Shown: in pieces, positions 1-7,587 of the stretch
How positions within the stretch are numbered: the stretch's first letter is position 1
Layout of the letters: each line of letters begins with the position of its first letter
DNA from: Zasmidium citrigriseum
Taxonomy: Eukaryota > Ascomycota > Dothideomycetes > Mycosphaerellales > Mycosphaerellaceae
Direction: 5' to 3'
Assembly: GCA_002786025.1 (NCBI GenBank)
Contig: NHNW01000140.1
Location: 1 to 11,888, forward strand
Length of the DNA stretch: 11,888 nucleotides
Notes under the pieces: generated by a model
What the model saw: the letters and a program-made list of their open reading frames with translations, nothing else
Told to the model about the DNA's origin: nothing
Database searches by the model: none
Made by a program: the position numbers and the translations under genes

Positions 1-116
1 AACCCTAACCCTAACCCTAACCCTAACCCTAACCCTAACCCTAACCCTAACCCTAACCCTAACCCTAACCCTAACCCTAACCCTAACCCTAACCCTAACC
101 CTAACCCTAACCCTAA
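1..116. repeat. Telomere, (AACCCT)19 plus AA
   Basis: Nineteen uninterrupted AACCCT hexamers followed by AA, the C-rich strand of the TTAGGG telomere repeat. The C-rich strand reads 5' to 3' away from the end, which is the orientation expected at the left end of a chromosome, so the window starts at or very near a physical terminus. The switch to non-telomeric sequence is abrupt after 116, with no degenerate telomere-like zone. TTAGGG repeats are typical of Pezizomycotina but shared with many other eukaryotes. The repeat contains neither CpA nor TpG, so it offers no preferred RIP target, which fits its perfect preservation next to saturated RIP. Confidence 0.98.
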
Positions 117-475
117 AATATACTTACTTACCCTATATTAGCCGTACTAAGGGTATCTAGCTTTTTAGTCGGGGATATAATAGACTCGGCTAGCGTATAT
201 TCGGGAGGCTAGAGGTAGAGAGGGAGTTTAATATAGGTAAAGTAAACTTACCTACCCTATATTTATTCTAGTAGCGATATCTAGGAGTTAGAGTGTACGT
301 AAAGGAAGCTTACCTATCGTATATTTAAATAGAGGTAGAGTAAGCTTACCTATCGTACTTTAGCTATACTAGAGATATCTACTAGTCGGGACGTAGGTAA
401 AGGATACTTACCTATCGTACTTTAGCTACGCTAGAGATAATATAGCTATAGGATCGTATAAGGCCCTTACCTAAA
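117..475 (+). repeat. 62-bp tandem array of unit A1
   Basis: Repeats start at about 110 (cut by the telomere), 172, 234, 296, 332, 394 and 456. All steps are 62 bp except 296 to 332 (36 bp, a 26-bp internal deletion). Each repeat opens with an imperfect inverted motif of about 20 bp, roughly TAGGTAARNNANNCTTACCTA, as at 234-254 and 394-414. A more variable part with TTAGCTATACTAGAGATATC follows. The repeats match those at 2743-3115 one for one. The 172 repeat is degenerate (GATATAATAGACTCGGC) and matches the equally degenerate one at 2805, so the array was copied as a block and not amplified independently in A1. Confidence 0.75.
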
Positions 476-860
476 AGATATAGCTATCTCGACGCCCTAT
501 AGGGTACGGCTAAAGTAGAGGTAAGATATAACTATATACTCTATAGTATCTAGGATTTACGTAGTAAAGAAAGGGTATACCTATACTACTTATAGTCTCT
601 TATCCTAGATTAGGGTAGCCTTAAAGAGATAGGGTCCGAGAACTTATCCCTAATAGATCTCCTAGAAGGTTAACTATATTATAACGAGTAGGTAATAGTA
701 GAGGTATATATATATTACTTTACGGGGACTATCGCTATATACGTAAGATATCCTCTTACTACTACTACTATCTCGGAGACTTAAATATTACTAGCTAAGT
801 ATTAATATAGTTATAGATTCGCTAGCTAGTATTCTTCCTTAGTCTTAAAAGATCGTAGTA
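476..860 (+). other. TA-rich spacer of unit A1, no gene seen
   Basis: Matches 3136-3500 in A2; shared landmarks include CTACTTATAGTCTCTTATCC (579-606 region) and a TACTACTACTA run near 758-768. It is saturated with TAG and TAA in every frame and contains no ATG. At 818-850 it keeps the sequence that in A2 lies just 3' of the tRNA-like relic (CTAGCTAGTATTCTTCC), although the relic itself is missing here. That implies a deletion in A1 or an insertion in A2 and A3. Confidence 0.6.
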
Positions 861-899
861 GAATATATTCTAATAAAAGAGATAGTTACTAATAGCCTA

Positions 900-1225
900 G
901 CTAAGCGAAAGGAAAGACTTTAATCCTATAAGGTTATAGAATAACTTTATATTACCTATATAAAAAAAAAAAAATAGTAGTATTTTCTTTCTAGTACTAG
1001 GCTAGAAAGTACTATATACTAAGCCTAGGAGTTAAACTATAGCTATTACTACTTAACTATTAGAGTAGAATAGGCTCTAATACCTAATTAGTTAAGGGGA
1101 GTTTCGGTAGTAATATATATCTAGGAACTTACGAAAGAGGTAAGGCTATATATACTAGCCTAAGTAGGAGTATTAGGAATTATAGTCTAGATAGGTAGGC
1201 TAAGATAGATACTTAGGTATTAGTC
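900..1225 (-). mobile_element. Inverted fragment of element B (B0)
   Basis: The reverse complement of B2 at about 11150-11400 matches this segment over roughly 250 bp. Strong anchors are AAGCCTAGGAGTTAAACTAT (near 1020-1039), TAATACCTAATTAGTTAAGG (near 1079-1098) and AGTCTAGATAGGTAGGCTA (near 1184-1202). The A-run at 962-974 is the complement of the T-run beside CTACTTTTTTTATCTAGG in B1 and B2. The match weakens left of 960, and both ends are truncated. It occupies the place where A2 carries about 3680-3905; unit A sequence resumes near 1250 with CTCTAGTATAGTAGATAG. It shows that element B moved into unit A in both orientations. Confidence 0.65.
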
Positions 1226-1289
1226 TTTACTCCCCTAAGGCGCGTAACTCTAGTATAGTAGATAGTTCGAAATAGTTTAATTAGAGGTA

Positions 1290-2000
1290 GAGCCCTATAT
1301 ACTATCTTAAAGACTTTTAGGTTATTTTCGATCGTTTTAAACCTATTATAAAATATTATAAATCGTTCCTAAGCGTCTCGAACTACTTACGAAGATTCGT
1401 AGCGCTATCTTAAACGATTTTAGGATAGTTTAAATCGTTATAAAATCGTTATAAATCGTTATAAATTATTATAAATCGTTATAAATCGTTCTTATACGTC
1501 TTAGAACGTTTCTAGAGCCTTATAGCGCTATCTTAAAGACTTTCGGGATATTAGAAGTTATTTTAAAATTATTATAGATTACTATAAATCGTTATAAATA
1601 GCTTCTAAATACCTATACCGCTATCTTAGGGGCGTAAAGGGTATTTTAAATTATTAGGAATAGTTAGGAATCGTTCTAAATCGTTCTAAATCGTTTTAAA
1701 TTATCCCGAGTTATTACTATATATTATTATAAATCGCTTCTAACCGCTTATAGAAGCGTAAAGGATATCTTTAATTATTTTAAAATTATTTTAAAATCGT
1801 TTTAAATTATTCTAAATTATTATAAACCCTAGTAAATTATTATTAATAGCTTCTAAAGGGTTATAGTACTATCCTAGAGGCTAAAAGAATATTTTTAAAT
1901 CGTTATAATATCGTTATAAGTCGTTACTAATATTAAGGCTCGTTCGGAGACGCTTCTATACGCTTCTAATAGTTAGTATTAGATACTAGAGGCTTCTTAG
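1290..2000 (+). repeat. 93-bp-period minisatellite of unit A1
   Basis: Recurring core of about 45 bp, roughly CTTCTAAAGGCTTATAGCGC then TATCTTAGAGGC-TAAAGGATATTTT, separated by variable numbers of 10-bp modules near TCGTTATAAA (clear run at about 1434-1490). Core starts are near 1386, 1509, 1602, 1737, 1850 and 1963; the last five are spaced 93, 135, 113 and 113 bp. Many cores contain the palindrome AGCGCT. The terminal core is divergent (TTAGTATTAGATACTA) and the same divergent version ends the array in A2 (4761) and A3 (8261), so array polarity is conserved. No coding potential. Confidence 0.8.
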
Positions 2001-2009
2001 CGCTCCTAA

Positions 2010-2635
2010 ACGGCCTTTAGGTAAAGTATAAGTTAATTTAAATAGGTCCGATAGATTATAAATTATTACGAAACGTTCGTATTATTCTAGAACGCTTCTA
2101 GTAGTATATATTAGTTACGAAAAGTAGGCTTTATCGTATAGCGGGCGATAGTCTATAGGGGAGTCCTAAAGATATTAAAATTTTAAATAAAAGATTCTAT
2201 AGAGGAGTAGAGGTATATTCGTACTATACGCCTACTTCCGCTATAATAGCTATACGTTATATTTTAGGCGTATAACCCGCCTAAATACTTATATAGGTAT
2301 ATCCTCTACTATATCTAATTAGACGACAATAATTCTAATATATATAAATAGCCTAATATTATACGGTTATAGTAAGCTATATAGCCTAATTTTAAGCCGA
2401 ATTATTCTATTTAACGATCTAAGATAAATCTCGAACGGCTCTCTTACCTATACTTCCTTATAGATATAATAAGTTCGATATCGACGTTAAAGGCGATATT
2501 ACGGATAATAGCGCCTTTAGGGATATCTTTAACGATATATCGACTAGAGATACCCCTACTAATATAGGAGAGAGCTAACTAATATATTATAGTACTTACT
2601 AGATTAGCCGTATATAGCTCGAGGTATTTTTAAGT
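2010..2635 (+). other. Tail block of unit A1, no gene seen
   Basis: Homologous to 4809-5077 plus 5713-6100 in A2. Landmarks are AGATTCTATAGAGGAGTA (2189-2206), CGCCTACTTCCGCTATA (2229-2245), CCCGCCTAAATAC (2277-2289), TATCTAATTAGACGA (2312-2326) and CGATATATCGACTAGAGATA (2531-2550). Here the block is continuous through TTTAGGCGTATAACCCGCC, whereas A2 carries about 635 extra bp at that point. One of only seven CpA dinucleotides in the window lies at 2327. All frames are closed by stops. Confidence 0.65.
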
Positions 2636-2680
2636 CTAGGATACTATTACTTAGAAGATTCCTTTAGGCGGGATTTACTA

Positions 2681-3135
2681 TAGGTAAGGATTTCTTACCT
2701 ATTATCTTTTAGTAGTACTCGAGATATCTAGCTATTTAAATATAGGTGAAATAAACTTACCTCCCCCTTATTAGCTATACTAAGGGTATCGCGCTTAGTA
2801 GACGTCGATAAGATAGACTCGGCTTATATATAGTAGATAGGCTAGAGATATATAAGGACTAGGATATAGGTAAAATTAGCTTACCTACTATATACTTACT
2901 ATACTAGAGATATTTACTAGTTCGAGCGTTAGTAAAAAAGACTTACCTATTATACGTTAATTAGACTAGGGATATCTAAAGATTTAAATATAGGTAAGAT
3001 AATCTTACCTACTATTCTTTCGCTATACTAGAGGTATCTACTAGTTAGGACGTAGGTAAAGGATACTTACCTATCGTACTTTAGCTACGCTAGCGATAAT
3101 ATAGCTATAGGATTATATAAGGCTCTTCTCTAAGG
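2681..3135 (+). repeat. 62-bp tandem array of unit A2
   Basis: Repeat starts at 2681, 2743, 2805, 2867, 2929, 2991, 3053 and, degenerate, 3115. The spacing is 62 bp each time, to within a base, despite heavy mutation. The inverted core is best seen at 2681-2701 (TAGGTAAGGATTTCTTACCTA minus one base at either end), 2991 and 3053. The 2805 repeat is the most degenerate. Base substitutions are many but indels are nearly absent, which is what RIP (a transition-only process) predicts. No protein is encoded. Confidence 0.85.
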
Positions 3136-3500
3136 GATATAGCTACCTCTACGTCCTCTAGAGAGTACCTAAGGCTAAGGTAAGGTATAACTATATACTC
3201 TAGAAAGAGAAGAGGATTAACTATACTACTTATAATCTCTTATCCTAGATCGGAATAGTCTAAAATAAACGAGGTAAGAGAACCTATCTATAGTAGATCC
3301 CCGAGGAGGTAAACTATCTTACGACTAGAAGACTATAAGTAAAAGTAGGGGGACGTATATACTATAACCCTAAAACGGTCGCTATATATATAGGGCGTCC
3401 TCTAGCTACTACTACTATCTTAGAGACCTAAAGATTACTACCCGAGTATTAATATAGAGACTAGATTTACTATCTTCTAATAATTAAAACTATCGGCTAG
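3136..3500 (+). other. TA-rich spacer of unit A2, no gene seen
   Basis: Counterpart of 476-850 in A1; shared stretches include CTACTTATAATCTCTTATCC (3224-3243) and the CTACTACTACTATCTTAGAGA region near 3403-3423. In A3 most of it is absent: only about 100 bp separate the array from the tRNA-like relic there. I find no reading frame or RNA signature. Confidence 0.55.
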
Positions 3501-3561
3501 TTAGTCTAGTAGTTATAATATCCTATCTATAAGGCTTTACTAAGTAGAGAGTCGGGTAACG

Positions 3562-3651
3562 AATAGGTTAGCGAAAGGTCCCTAATTATAGAGAAGCTTT
3601 AGTAGGCTACTAGGCTCTAGGAAGATATAGGTTTAATTCCTATACTAGCTA
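3562..3651 (+). pseudogene. tRNA-like relic (RIP-mutated Pol III gene or SINE head), A2 copy
   Basis: GGTTTAATTCC at 3630-3640 fits the internal box B of tRNA genes (GGTTCRANTCC class) except for one C-to-T change at the CpA, exactly what RIP would produce. It sits in a perfect T-arm: stem ATAGG (3627-3631), 7-base loop TTTAATT, stem CCTAT (3639-3643). TAGCGAAAGG at 3569-3578 fits a box A (TRGYNNARNGG class) 61 bp upstream, a spacing suited to a tRNA with a long variable arm. The segment after the T-arm, ACTAGCTA, is in the acceptor position, and a 19-T run follows 6 bases on. Against it: the 5' flank does not pair well with the 3' acceptor half and I cannot place a clean anticodon arm. A SINE head is an alternative. 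Confidence 0.35.
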
Positions 3652-3657
3652 GTATTC

Positions 3658-3676
3658 TTTTTTTTTTTTTTTTTTT
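3658..3676 (+). terminator. 19-T run, candidate Pol III terminator
   Basis: Nineteen consecutive T residues begin six bases after the tRNA-like relic. RNA polymerase III stops at runs of four or more T. The A3 copy has a 9-T run in the same relative place (7579-7587). If the relic is not a Pol III gene, this is only a homopolymer. Confidence 0.3.
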
Positions 3677-3930
3677 AGCTAGGTTTTAGCCTTAGTCTTT
3701 TTCTTTAAGAATCGTAAGTTAGATACTCTCCTTACTATAAACTTTCTAGTACGTCTATACTTAATATTTACTATACTTAACTACTCTAAATTATAAAGGG
3801 TTCTCTTTTTAAGTAATCTTAATAGATTAGGTATAGTAATAGAATATAATAAATTAATATAGACTATTTCGGATCGTTCGGAATTATAGATCTCTAAAGG
3901 TCTATACCTCTAGTATAGTAAGTAGCCCTA
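3677..3930 (+). other. Linker shared by A2 and A3, no gene seen
   Basis: Matches about 7588-7830 in A3 with common stretches around TAATAAATTAATATAGACTA (3848-3867; in A3 ATAATAAATTAACGTAGACT). In A1 this block is replaced by the inverted element B fragment. Stops in all frames; no RNA-like folding beyond random was noticed. Confidence 0.5.
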
Positions 3931-3939
3931 AAGTATCTC

Positions 3940-4800
3940 GAAACGCGTCCGAAGACTCGGAGCGCTATCTTAAGGGCTTTTAGGATAGTTTAAATAGTTA
4001 GTAGATTATTACGAACCGTTATTAACCGTTCTTAAGCGGCTTAGAACGCTTCTAAAGGCCGTCTTAAAGGCCTTAGAGATATTATAAATTATTAAGAATT
4101 ATTAGGTAACGTTAGAGATTATTCTAAAGTATCTTTAAATACTTCTAAAGGCTTATAGCCCTATCTTAGAGGCCTACGGGATATTTAACTTTAACTTAAT
4201 ATCGTTATTAATCGTTATAAATCGTTATTAATTACTTCTAAAGGCTTATAGCGCTATTTTAGTAACCTAAAGGCTATTTTAAATCGTTATAAATTATTAT
4301 AAATTACTTCTAGAGGCTTATAGCGCTATCTTAGAGGCTTAAAGGATATTTAAAAGCGTTCTAATATCGTTATAGATCGTTATAAATCGTTATAAATCGT
4401 TATAAATTATTATAAGCTATTATAAATTATTATAATATCGTAGTAATATTATTATAAATCGCCTCTAAACGCTTATAGTATTATCCTCGAGGCCTTAAGG
4501 ATATTTTAAGCCGTTCTTAAATTATTATAGACTATTATAAAACGTCGTAAATAGCTTCTAAAGGCTCGTAGCGCTATTATAGAGGCGTAAAGGATAGTTT
4601 AAATCGTTTTAAACTCGTTAGAAATCGTTAGAAATCGTTATTAAGTACTTCTAAAGGTTTATACTACTATATTAGAGGCGGAAAGGATACTTTTAATCGT
4701 TTTAATATCGTTCTAAGTCGTTTATAAACGTTTAAAATCGTTTAGAGACGGTTCTAAGCGCTTCCGACAGTTAGTATTAGATACTATAGGCTTTTTAGCG
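3940..4800 (+). repeat. 93-bp-period minisatellite of unit A2
   Basis: Core starts at 4049, 4142, 4235, 4307, 4462, 4555, 4648 and 4761, with a weaker one near 3946. Spacings are 93, 93, 72, 155, 93, 93 and 113 bp. The cores at 4142, 4235 and 4307 are the cleanest (CTTCTAAAGGCTTATAG then CGCTAT). Between cores lie runs of TCGTTATAAA-like 10-mers, longest at about 4367-4455, and the number of these sets the length class. It has about eight or nine cores against about six in A1 and three in A3, so copy number changed between copies before or during decay. Confidence 0.82.
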
Positions 4801-4808
4801 CTCTACTA

Positions 4809-5077
4809 CGGCCTTTAGAAATAGTATAAGCTAGTTTAAATAGGTTCGATACGTTATAAATCGTTATAAAACATTAGAATCTACTATAAATTATTCTAGA
4901 ACGCTTTTAATAGTATATAATAGTTACTAAAGGTAGACTCTAGATAGCGGGTAATAGTTTATAGGAGGGCCCTAAAGATATTAAACTTTTAGATATAAGA
5001 TTCTATAGAGGAGTATAGGTAGGTTTATACTATACGCCTACTTACGCTATAGTAGTAATACTTTATATTTTTAGCGT
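4809..5077 (+). other. Tail block of unit A2, left part
   Basis: Aligns with 2010-2270 in A1 from CGGCCTTTAG to the TTTATATTTTTAGCGTC region, including AGATTCTATAGAGGAGTA (5009-5026 region). It contains two rare CpA survivors nearby (4768 and 4872); the latter makes one of only two reverse-strand ATG triplets. No reading frame. Confidence 0.55.
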
Positions 5078-5712
5078 CTTAGGTATATACTAAAACCTAA
5101 CTAGAATAATAGGGTAGTTAGGAATCTAGTATATTATTAAGACTAAGGTATCGTATTAGATTAAAGTAAGCCTAGTAGGCTAGACTAATATATCTAGCCC
5201 CGTATAGGTCTAAAACCCTAGAAAAGGTATTCGAGATAGAGGGATAGGGGTATAGCGTACCTATAAGGGTAGGTATTACTATAGGTTTATATATATCCCG
5301 TCCTAGTAAAGAAGGGATTTAATTTCCCGAACCCTTATAGGAAAGAGGATACTTTAGAGTTAAAAGAGCTCCTTTATATAAAAAGGTATCCCTTTTCCTA
5401 TAGGGATCCCTAAACTAAGTAGGATCCTAGTAGGCTAAGAAAAGAACTATAGTAGTAGCGTTATAGTAGCGTAGTAATAGTTTAAAGGAAAGAAAGAAAA
5501 AGGTCTTAATTCGATATAGTAGTAGAAGTACTTAAATACTTAAACGGATACTCCTAGTTTAACCGAGTATCTCGTAGGTAGAGTAGACCTTCTTAATAAT
5601 AAACTACTTATTTATACCTAATAGACTCGAACGTCCTTTTAGAGGTATATCGGTAGCCTATTATTAGAACGATCCGCCCTACCTATAAGACGAACGAGAT
5701 AAACTACTTAGC
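5078..5712. mobile_element. About 635-bp insert in A2 tail, unknown origin
   Basis: In A1 the tail runs directly from TTATATTTTAGGCGTA into TAACCCGCCTAAATAC. In A2 the same two halves are separated by about 635 bp. This is either an insertion in A2 or a deletion in A1. I see no convincing terminal inverted repeats or target duplication at the edges, and no second copy in the window. It contains a strong hairpin at 5332-5406. It is as depleted of CpA and TpG as its surroundings, so it was present when RIP acted. A solo LTR or short non-autonomous transposon would fit the size, but nothing identifies one. Confidence 0.45.
5332..5406. repeat. Hairpin-forming inverted repeat in the A2 insert
   Basis: The arm CCCTTATAGGAAAGAGGATAC (5332-5352, first 20 bases shown less one) is complementary to GTATCCCTTTTCCTATAGGG (5386-5405) with about two mismatches. 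The 33-base loop itself contains a partly self-complementary AAAGAGCTCCTTT. Survival of the pairing through heavy transition mutation suggests a strong original palindrome. Confidence 0.7.
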
Positions 5713-6095
5713 TAACCCGCCTAAACTTATATACGAGTATATCTACTACTATATCTAATTAGACGATAATAATTCTAGTATATATAAATAGCCTAATATA
5801 GTACGGTTATAATAGACTATATACCCTAAATCCTAAATTTAAGCCGAATAGTTCTATTAAATAGTATAAGATAGATTTCGTATAGCCCTCTTACCTATAC
5901 GTCCTCGTAGATATAAGAAGTTTAACGTTAACGTTAGAAGCGATATCGATATTATAGATAATATTACCTTTAGGAGTATACTATATCCTTACCGATATAT
6001 CGACTAGAGATACCCCTACTATTATAGGAGGGGACTACTAATAGATTAGAATACTTACTAAACTCGGCTATATATAGCTCGAGGTGTTATTAAGC
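5713..6095 (+). other. Tail block of unit A2, right part
   Basis: Aligns with 2275-2635 in A1: AACCCGCCTAAAC (5714-5726), TATCTAATTAGACGATAATA (5751-5770), CGATATATCGACTAGAGATA (5993-6012) and TATATAGCTCGAGGT (6071-6085). No gene is visible. Confidence 0.6.
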
Positions 6096-6109
6096 CTAGG
6101 ATATCCTTA
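6096..6109. repeat. 14-bp direct repeat, left flank of B1
   Basis: CTAGGATATCCTTA, repeated exactly at 6918-6931 on the other side of B1. The A1/A2 junction at 2636-2649 (CTAGGATACTATTA) is the related unoccupied site. This is the pattern of a target-site duplication. Confidence 0.6.
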
Positions 6110-6917
6110 TACTAATCTACTATAAAGGCTTTACGTAGTAAGATTTAATTACGTAAGGTAGGGATATCCCTACCTTATATAACTATCTAGGGTATTAGGG
6201 GACCTTATACTATAAGACTATTTACTACTCTATAGTAGAGGCCTTACGTACTAGTCTATTTCCTATCTAACTAATTAAAGTGTAATATAGTCTTTCTAGC
6301 CTATCTATCTAGGCTACGCGATTTAAGACTACCTCCTAAGCCTATATATAGTATATCCTTAAAGTAAGAGCGTAGTAAGAGTATATAAGCTAGGGATATC
6401 TTCCCTTATCTAATTAGGTGTTTAGGCTTATTCCGCTTCTATAGTATAGTTAGTAATAACTATAGTTTAACTCCTAGGCCTAGTATTATAGTATTTCCTA
6501 GACTAATACTAGGAAGGAAATACTACTACTTTTTTTATCTAGGCTCGGAGTAGTAGTCTAGAAACCCCTAACCCTATCTTTTTTTTTTCTTATAATATAT
6601 CTCTTTATCTAGTATAATAGCTAGACTTATATCGGGTAGTATTTTTCTTACGTAAGTTAAAGTTATAGGCTTATCTATAGTTTATTTTAAGGTTTGTATT
6701 ATTTAAAGGCTACGAACCGAAGTAAAATAGAGGATTTACCCTAGATAAAAGTACGTATTACGTAGAATTAATATATATTACTTAAAACCTATATATTAAA
6801 GGGTTTAATTTTAATAAGAATAGGACTACTATAAATAAAGAATCTAGCTAAAGTATTTATATAATATAAAGTATTCGACGAAAAGTATAAAGTAAGTTAG
6901 ATAGCGGGTTCTATAGT
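6110..6917 (+). mobile_element. Dispersed element B, copy B1
   Basis: An 808-bp segment at the A2/A3 junction that aligns with B2 (from about 10961 to 11760) nearly end to end. Shared anchors are CTTTACGTAGTAAGATTTA, TCTTTCTAGCCTATCTATCT, TAACTATAGTTTAACTCC, TATCTCTTTATCTA, TTTCTTACGTAAGTTA and GGGTTTAATTTTAATAAGA. It lies between exact 14-bp direct repeats. A duplication of that length is longer than most cut-and-paste transposons or LTR elements make and is within the range for target-primed retrotransposition, but no reverse transcriptase or tail is visible. Its left end starts partway through a 114-bp subrepeat that is complete in B2. All frames are closed, so its class is undetermined. 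Confidence 0.65.
6154..6177. repeat. Perfect 24-bp palindrome in B1
   Basis: TAAGGTAGGGAT followed by ATCCCTACCTTA, a perfect inverted repeat with no spacer. Near-perfect versions lie at 10891-10914 and 11005-11028 in B2, and a 34-bp version at 10492-10525. A protein binding site or a cruciform-forming sequence are possible roles; neither is shown. Confidence 0.85.
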
Positions 6918-6967
6918 CTAGGATATCCTTACTTAGAGGGTTAGAGTTCCCTAGGTAGCTTTTACTA

Positions 6968-7310
6968 TAGGTAAGAATTTCTTACCTATCGTTTTTTCGT
7001 AGTACTCGAGATATCTAGCTATTTAAACCTCGGTAAAATAAACTTACCTTCCCCTTATTAGCTATACTAAAGGTATCTAGCCTTATAGATATTAATAAGA
7101 TAAACTCGATTTACGTACGTAAGGTAGGCTAGAGATATAGTACTCCTAGACTAGGACGTAGGTAAAATAATCTTAACTCCTATACCTTCGCTATAGTAGA
7201 GAGCTCTACTAGTTTAGGTATAGGTAAAGGAACCTTCCCTATTATATAGTACTTACTTTAACTATACTCGGGATAGTATAAGAGTAGGACTATACGAGGT
7301 CCTTACCTAA
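6968..7310 (+). repeat. 62-bp tandem array of unit A3
   Basis: Repeat starts at 6968, 7030, 7092, 7159, 7221 and about 7291. Steps are 62, 62, 67, 62 and 70 bp; the two odd steps are small insertions. The motif TAGGTAAGAATTTCTTACC at 6968 is nearly identical to 2681, while 7092 (TTAATAAGATAAACTCG) matches the degenerate repeat at 2805. A3 is more mutated than A1 or A2. Confidence 0.75.
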
Positions 7311-7476
7311 GGGATATAGCTACTTCTATATAGTATAGAGGGACTAAAGGTCGAGGTAAGGTATAACTATATATCCTTAAGTAGGTATAATTCTCGTAGT
7401 TAAAGCCGTAGCCTAGTTACTCTAGTACTTATAACGCCCTATCTTTAAGGCTATTACTAGGATCGAGAGTTAGGTA

Positions 7477-7567
7477 TACTAGGTAGTAGATAGGTCCTAG
7501 GCGCCTAAGAAGCTTAGGAGGCTCTCGTAACGTTAGGAAGGCGTAAGTTTAATTCCTACTCTAGCTA
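7477..7567 (+). pseudogene. tRNA-like relic, A3 copy
   Basis: Second copy of the relic at 3562-3651. TAGTAGATAGGT (7484-7495) fits a box A (TRGYNNARNGGT class) at all but one position, and AGTTTAATTCC (7546-7556) fits a box B with the same C-to-T change in the loop; the two boxes are 62 bp apart. The T-arm is GTAAG, loop TTTAATT, CCTAC, with one mismatch that a single G-to-A change explains. The acceptor-position sequence TCTAGCTA follows, then a T-run at 7579-7587. The 5' side does not pair convincingly with the acceptor half. Keeping both boxes in two copies argues for a Pol III ancestor more than a chance match. Confidence 0.35.
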
Positions 7568-7578
7568 GAATTCCTTTC

Positions 7579-7587
7579 TTTTTTTTT
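7579..7587 (+). terminator. 9-T run, candidate Pol III terminator
   Basis: Nine T residues begin 12 bases after the A3 tRNA-like relic, in the position of the 19-T run of A2. The interpretation depends on the relic being a Pol III gene. Confidence 0.25.

Larger units (their letters stand above)
117..2635 (+). repeat. Subtelomeric composite unit A, copy A1 (left end truncated by telomere)
   Basis: First of three diverged direct copies of a composite repeat. It aligns with A2 at an offset of 2633 bp over the 62-bp array. Order: array (117-about 475), TA-rich spacer (about 476-850), inverted insert of element B (about 900-1225), 93-bp-period minisatellite (about 1290-2000), tail (about 2010-2635). 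Compared with A2 it lacks the first 62-bp repeat and about 6 bp of the second, which are replaced by telomere. It also lacks the tRNA-like relic, keeping only the sequence just downstream of it (about 818-850), and lacks the 635-bp insert. It ends in CTAGGATACTATTA, the A/A junction. No open reading frame survives. Function, if any, is unknown. Confidence 0.8.
2636..6109 (+). repeat. Subtelomeric composite unit A, copy A2 (most complete)
   Basis: Contains every module seen in the family: full 62-bp array (2681-about 3135), TA-rich spacer (3136-3500), tRNA-like relic (3562-3651), T-run, a linker (3677-3930) shared with A3, the longest 93-bp-period minisatellite (about 3940-4800), and the tail split by a 635-bp insert. 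The left boundary is the junction CTAGGATACTATTA at 2636, the right boundary CTAGGATATCCTTA at 6096-6109. Apart from the insert it is about 2.8 kb. Divergence from A1 and A3 is scattered and mostly C/T or G/A, as RIP would leave. It holds no intact gene. Confidence 0.8.

Noticed and set aside
962..974. 13-A run as the poly(A) tail of a retroelement
   Set aside because: It is the complement of an internal T-run of element B and lies inside the inverted B0 fragment, not at an element end.
4367..4455. Regular repeats with spacers resembling a CRISPR array
   Set aside because: Units are about 10 bp, imperfect and without unique spacers, in a eukaryotic chromosome end; they are minisatellite modules.
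6566..6575. CCCTAACCCT inside B1, as an interstitial telomere repeat
   Set aside because: Less than two hexamers; the B2 equivalent reads CCTTTAGCCCTA, so it is probably a chance result of mutation within B.
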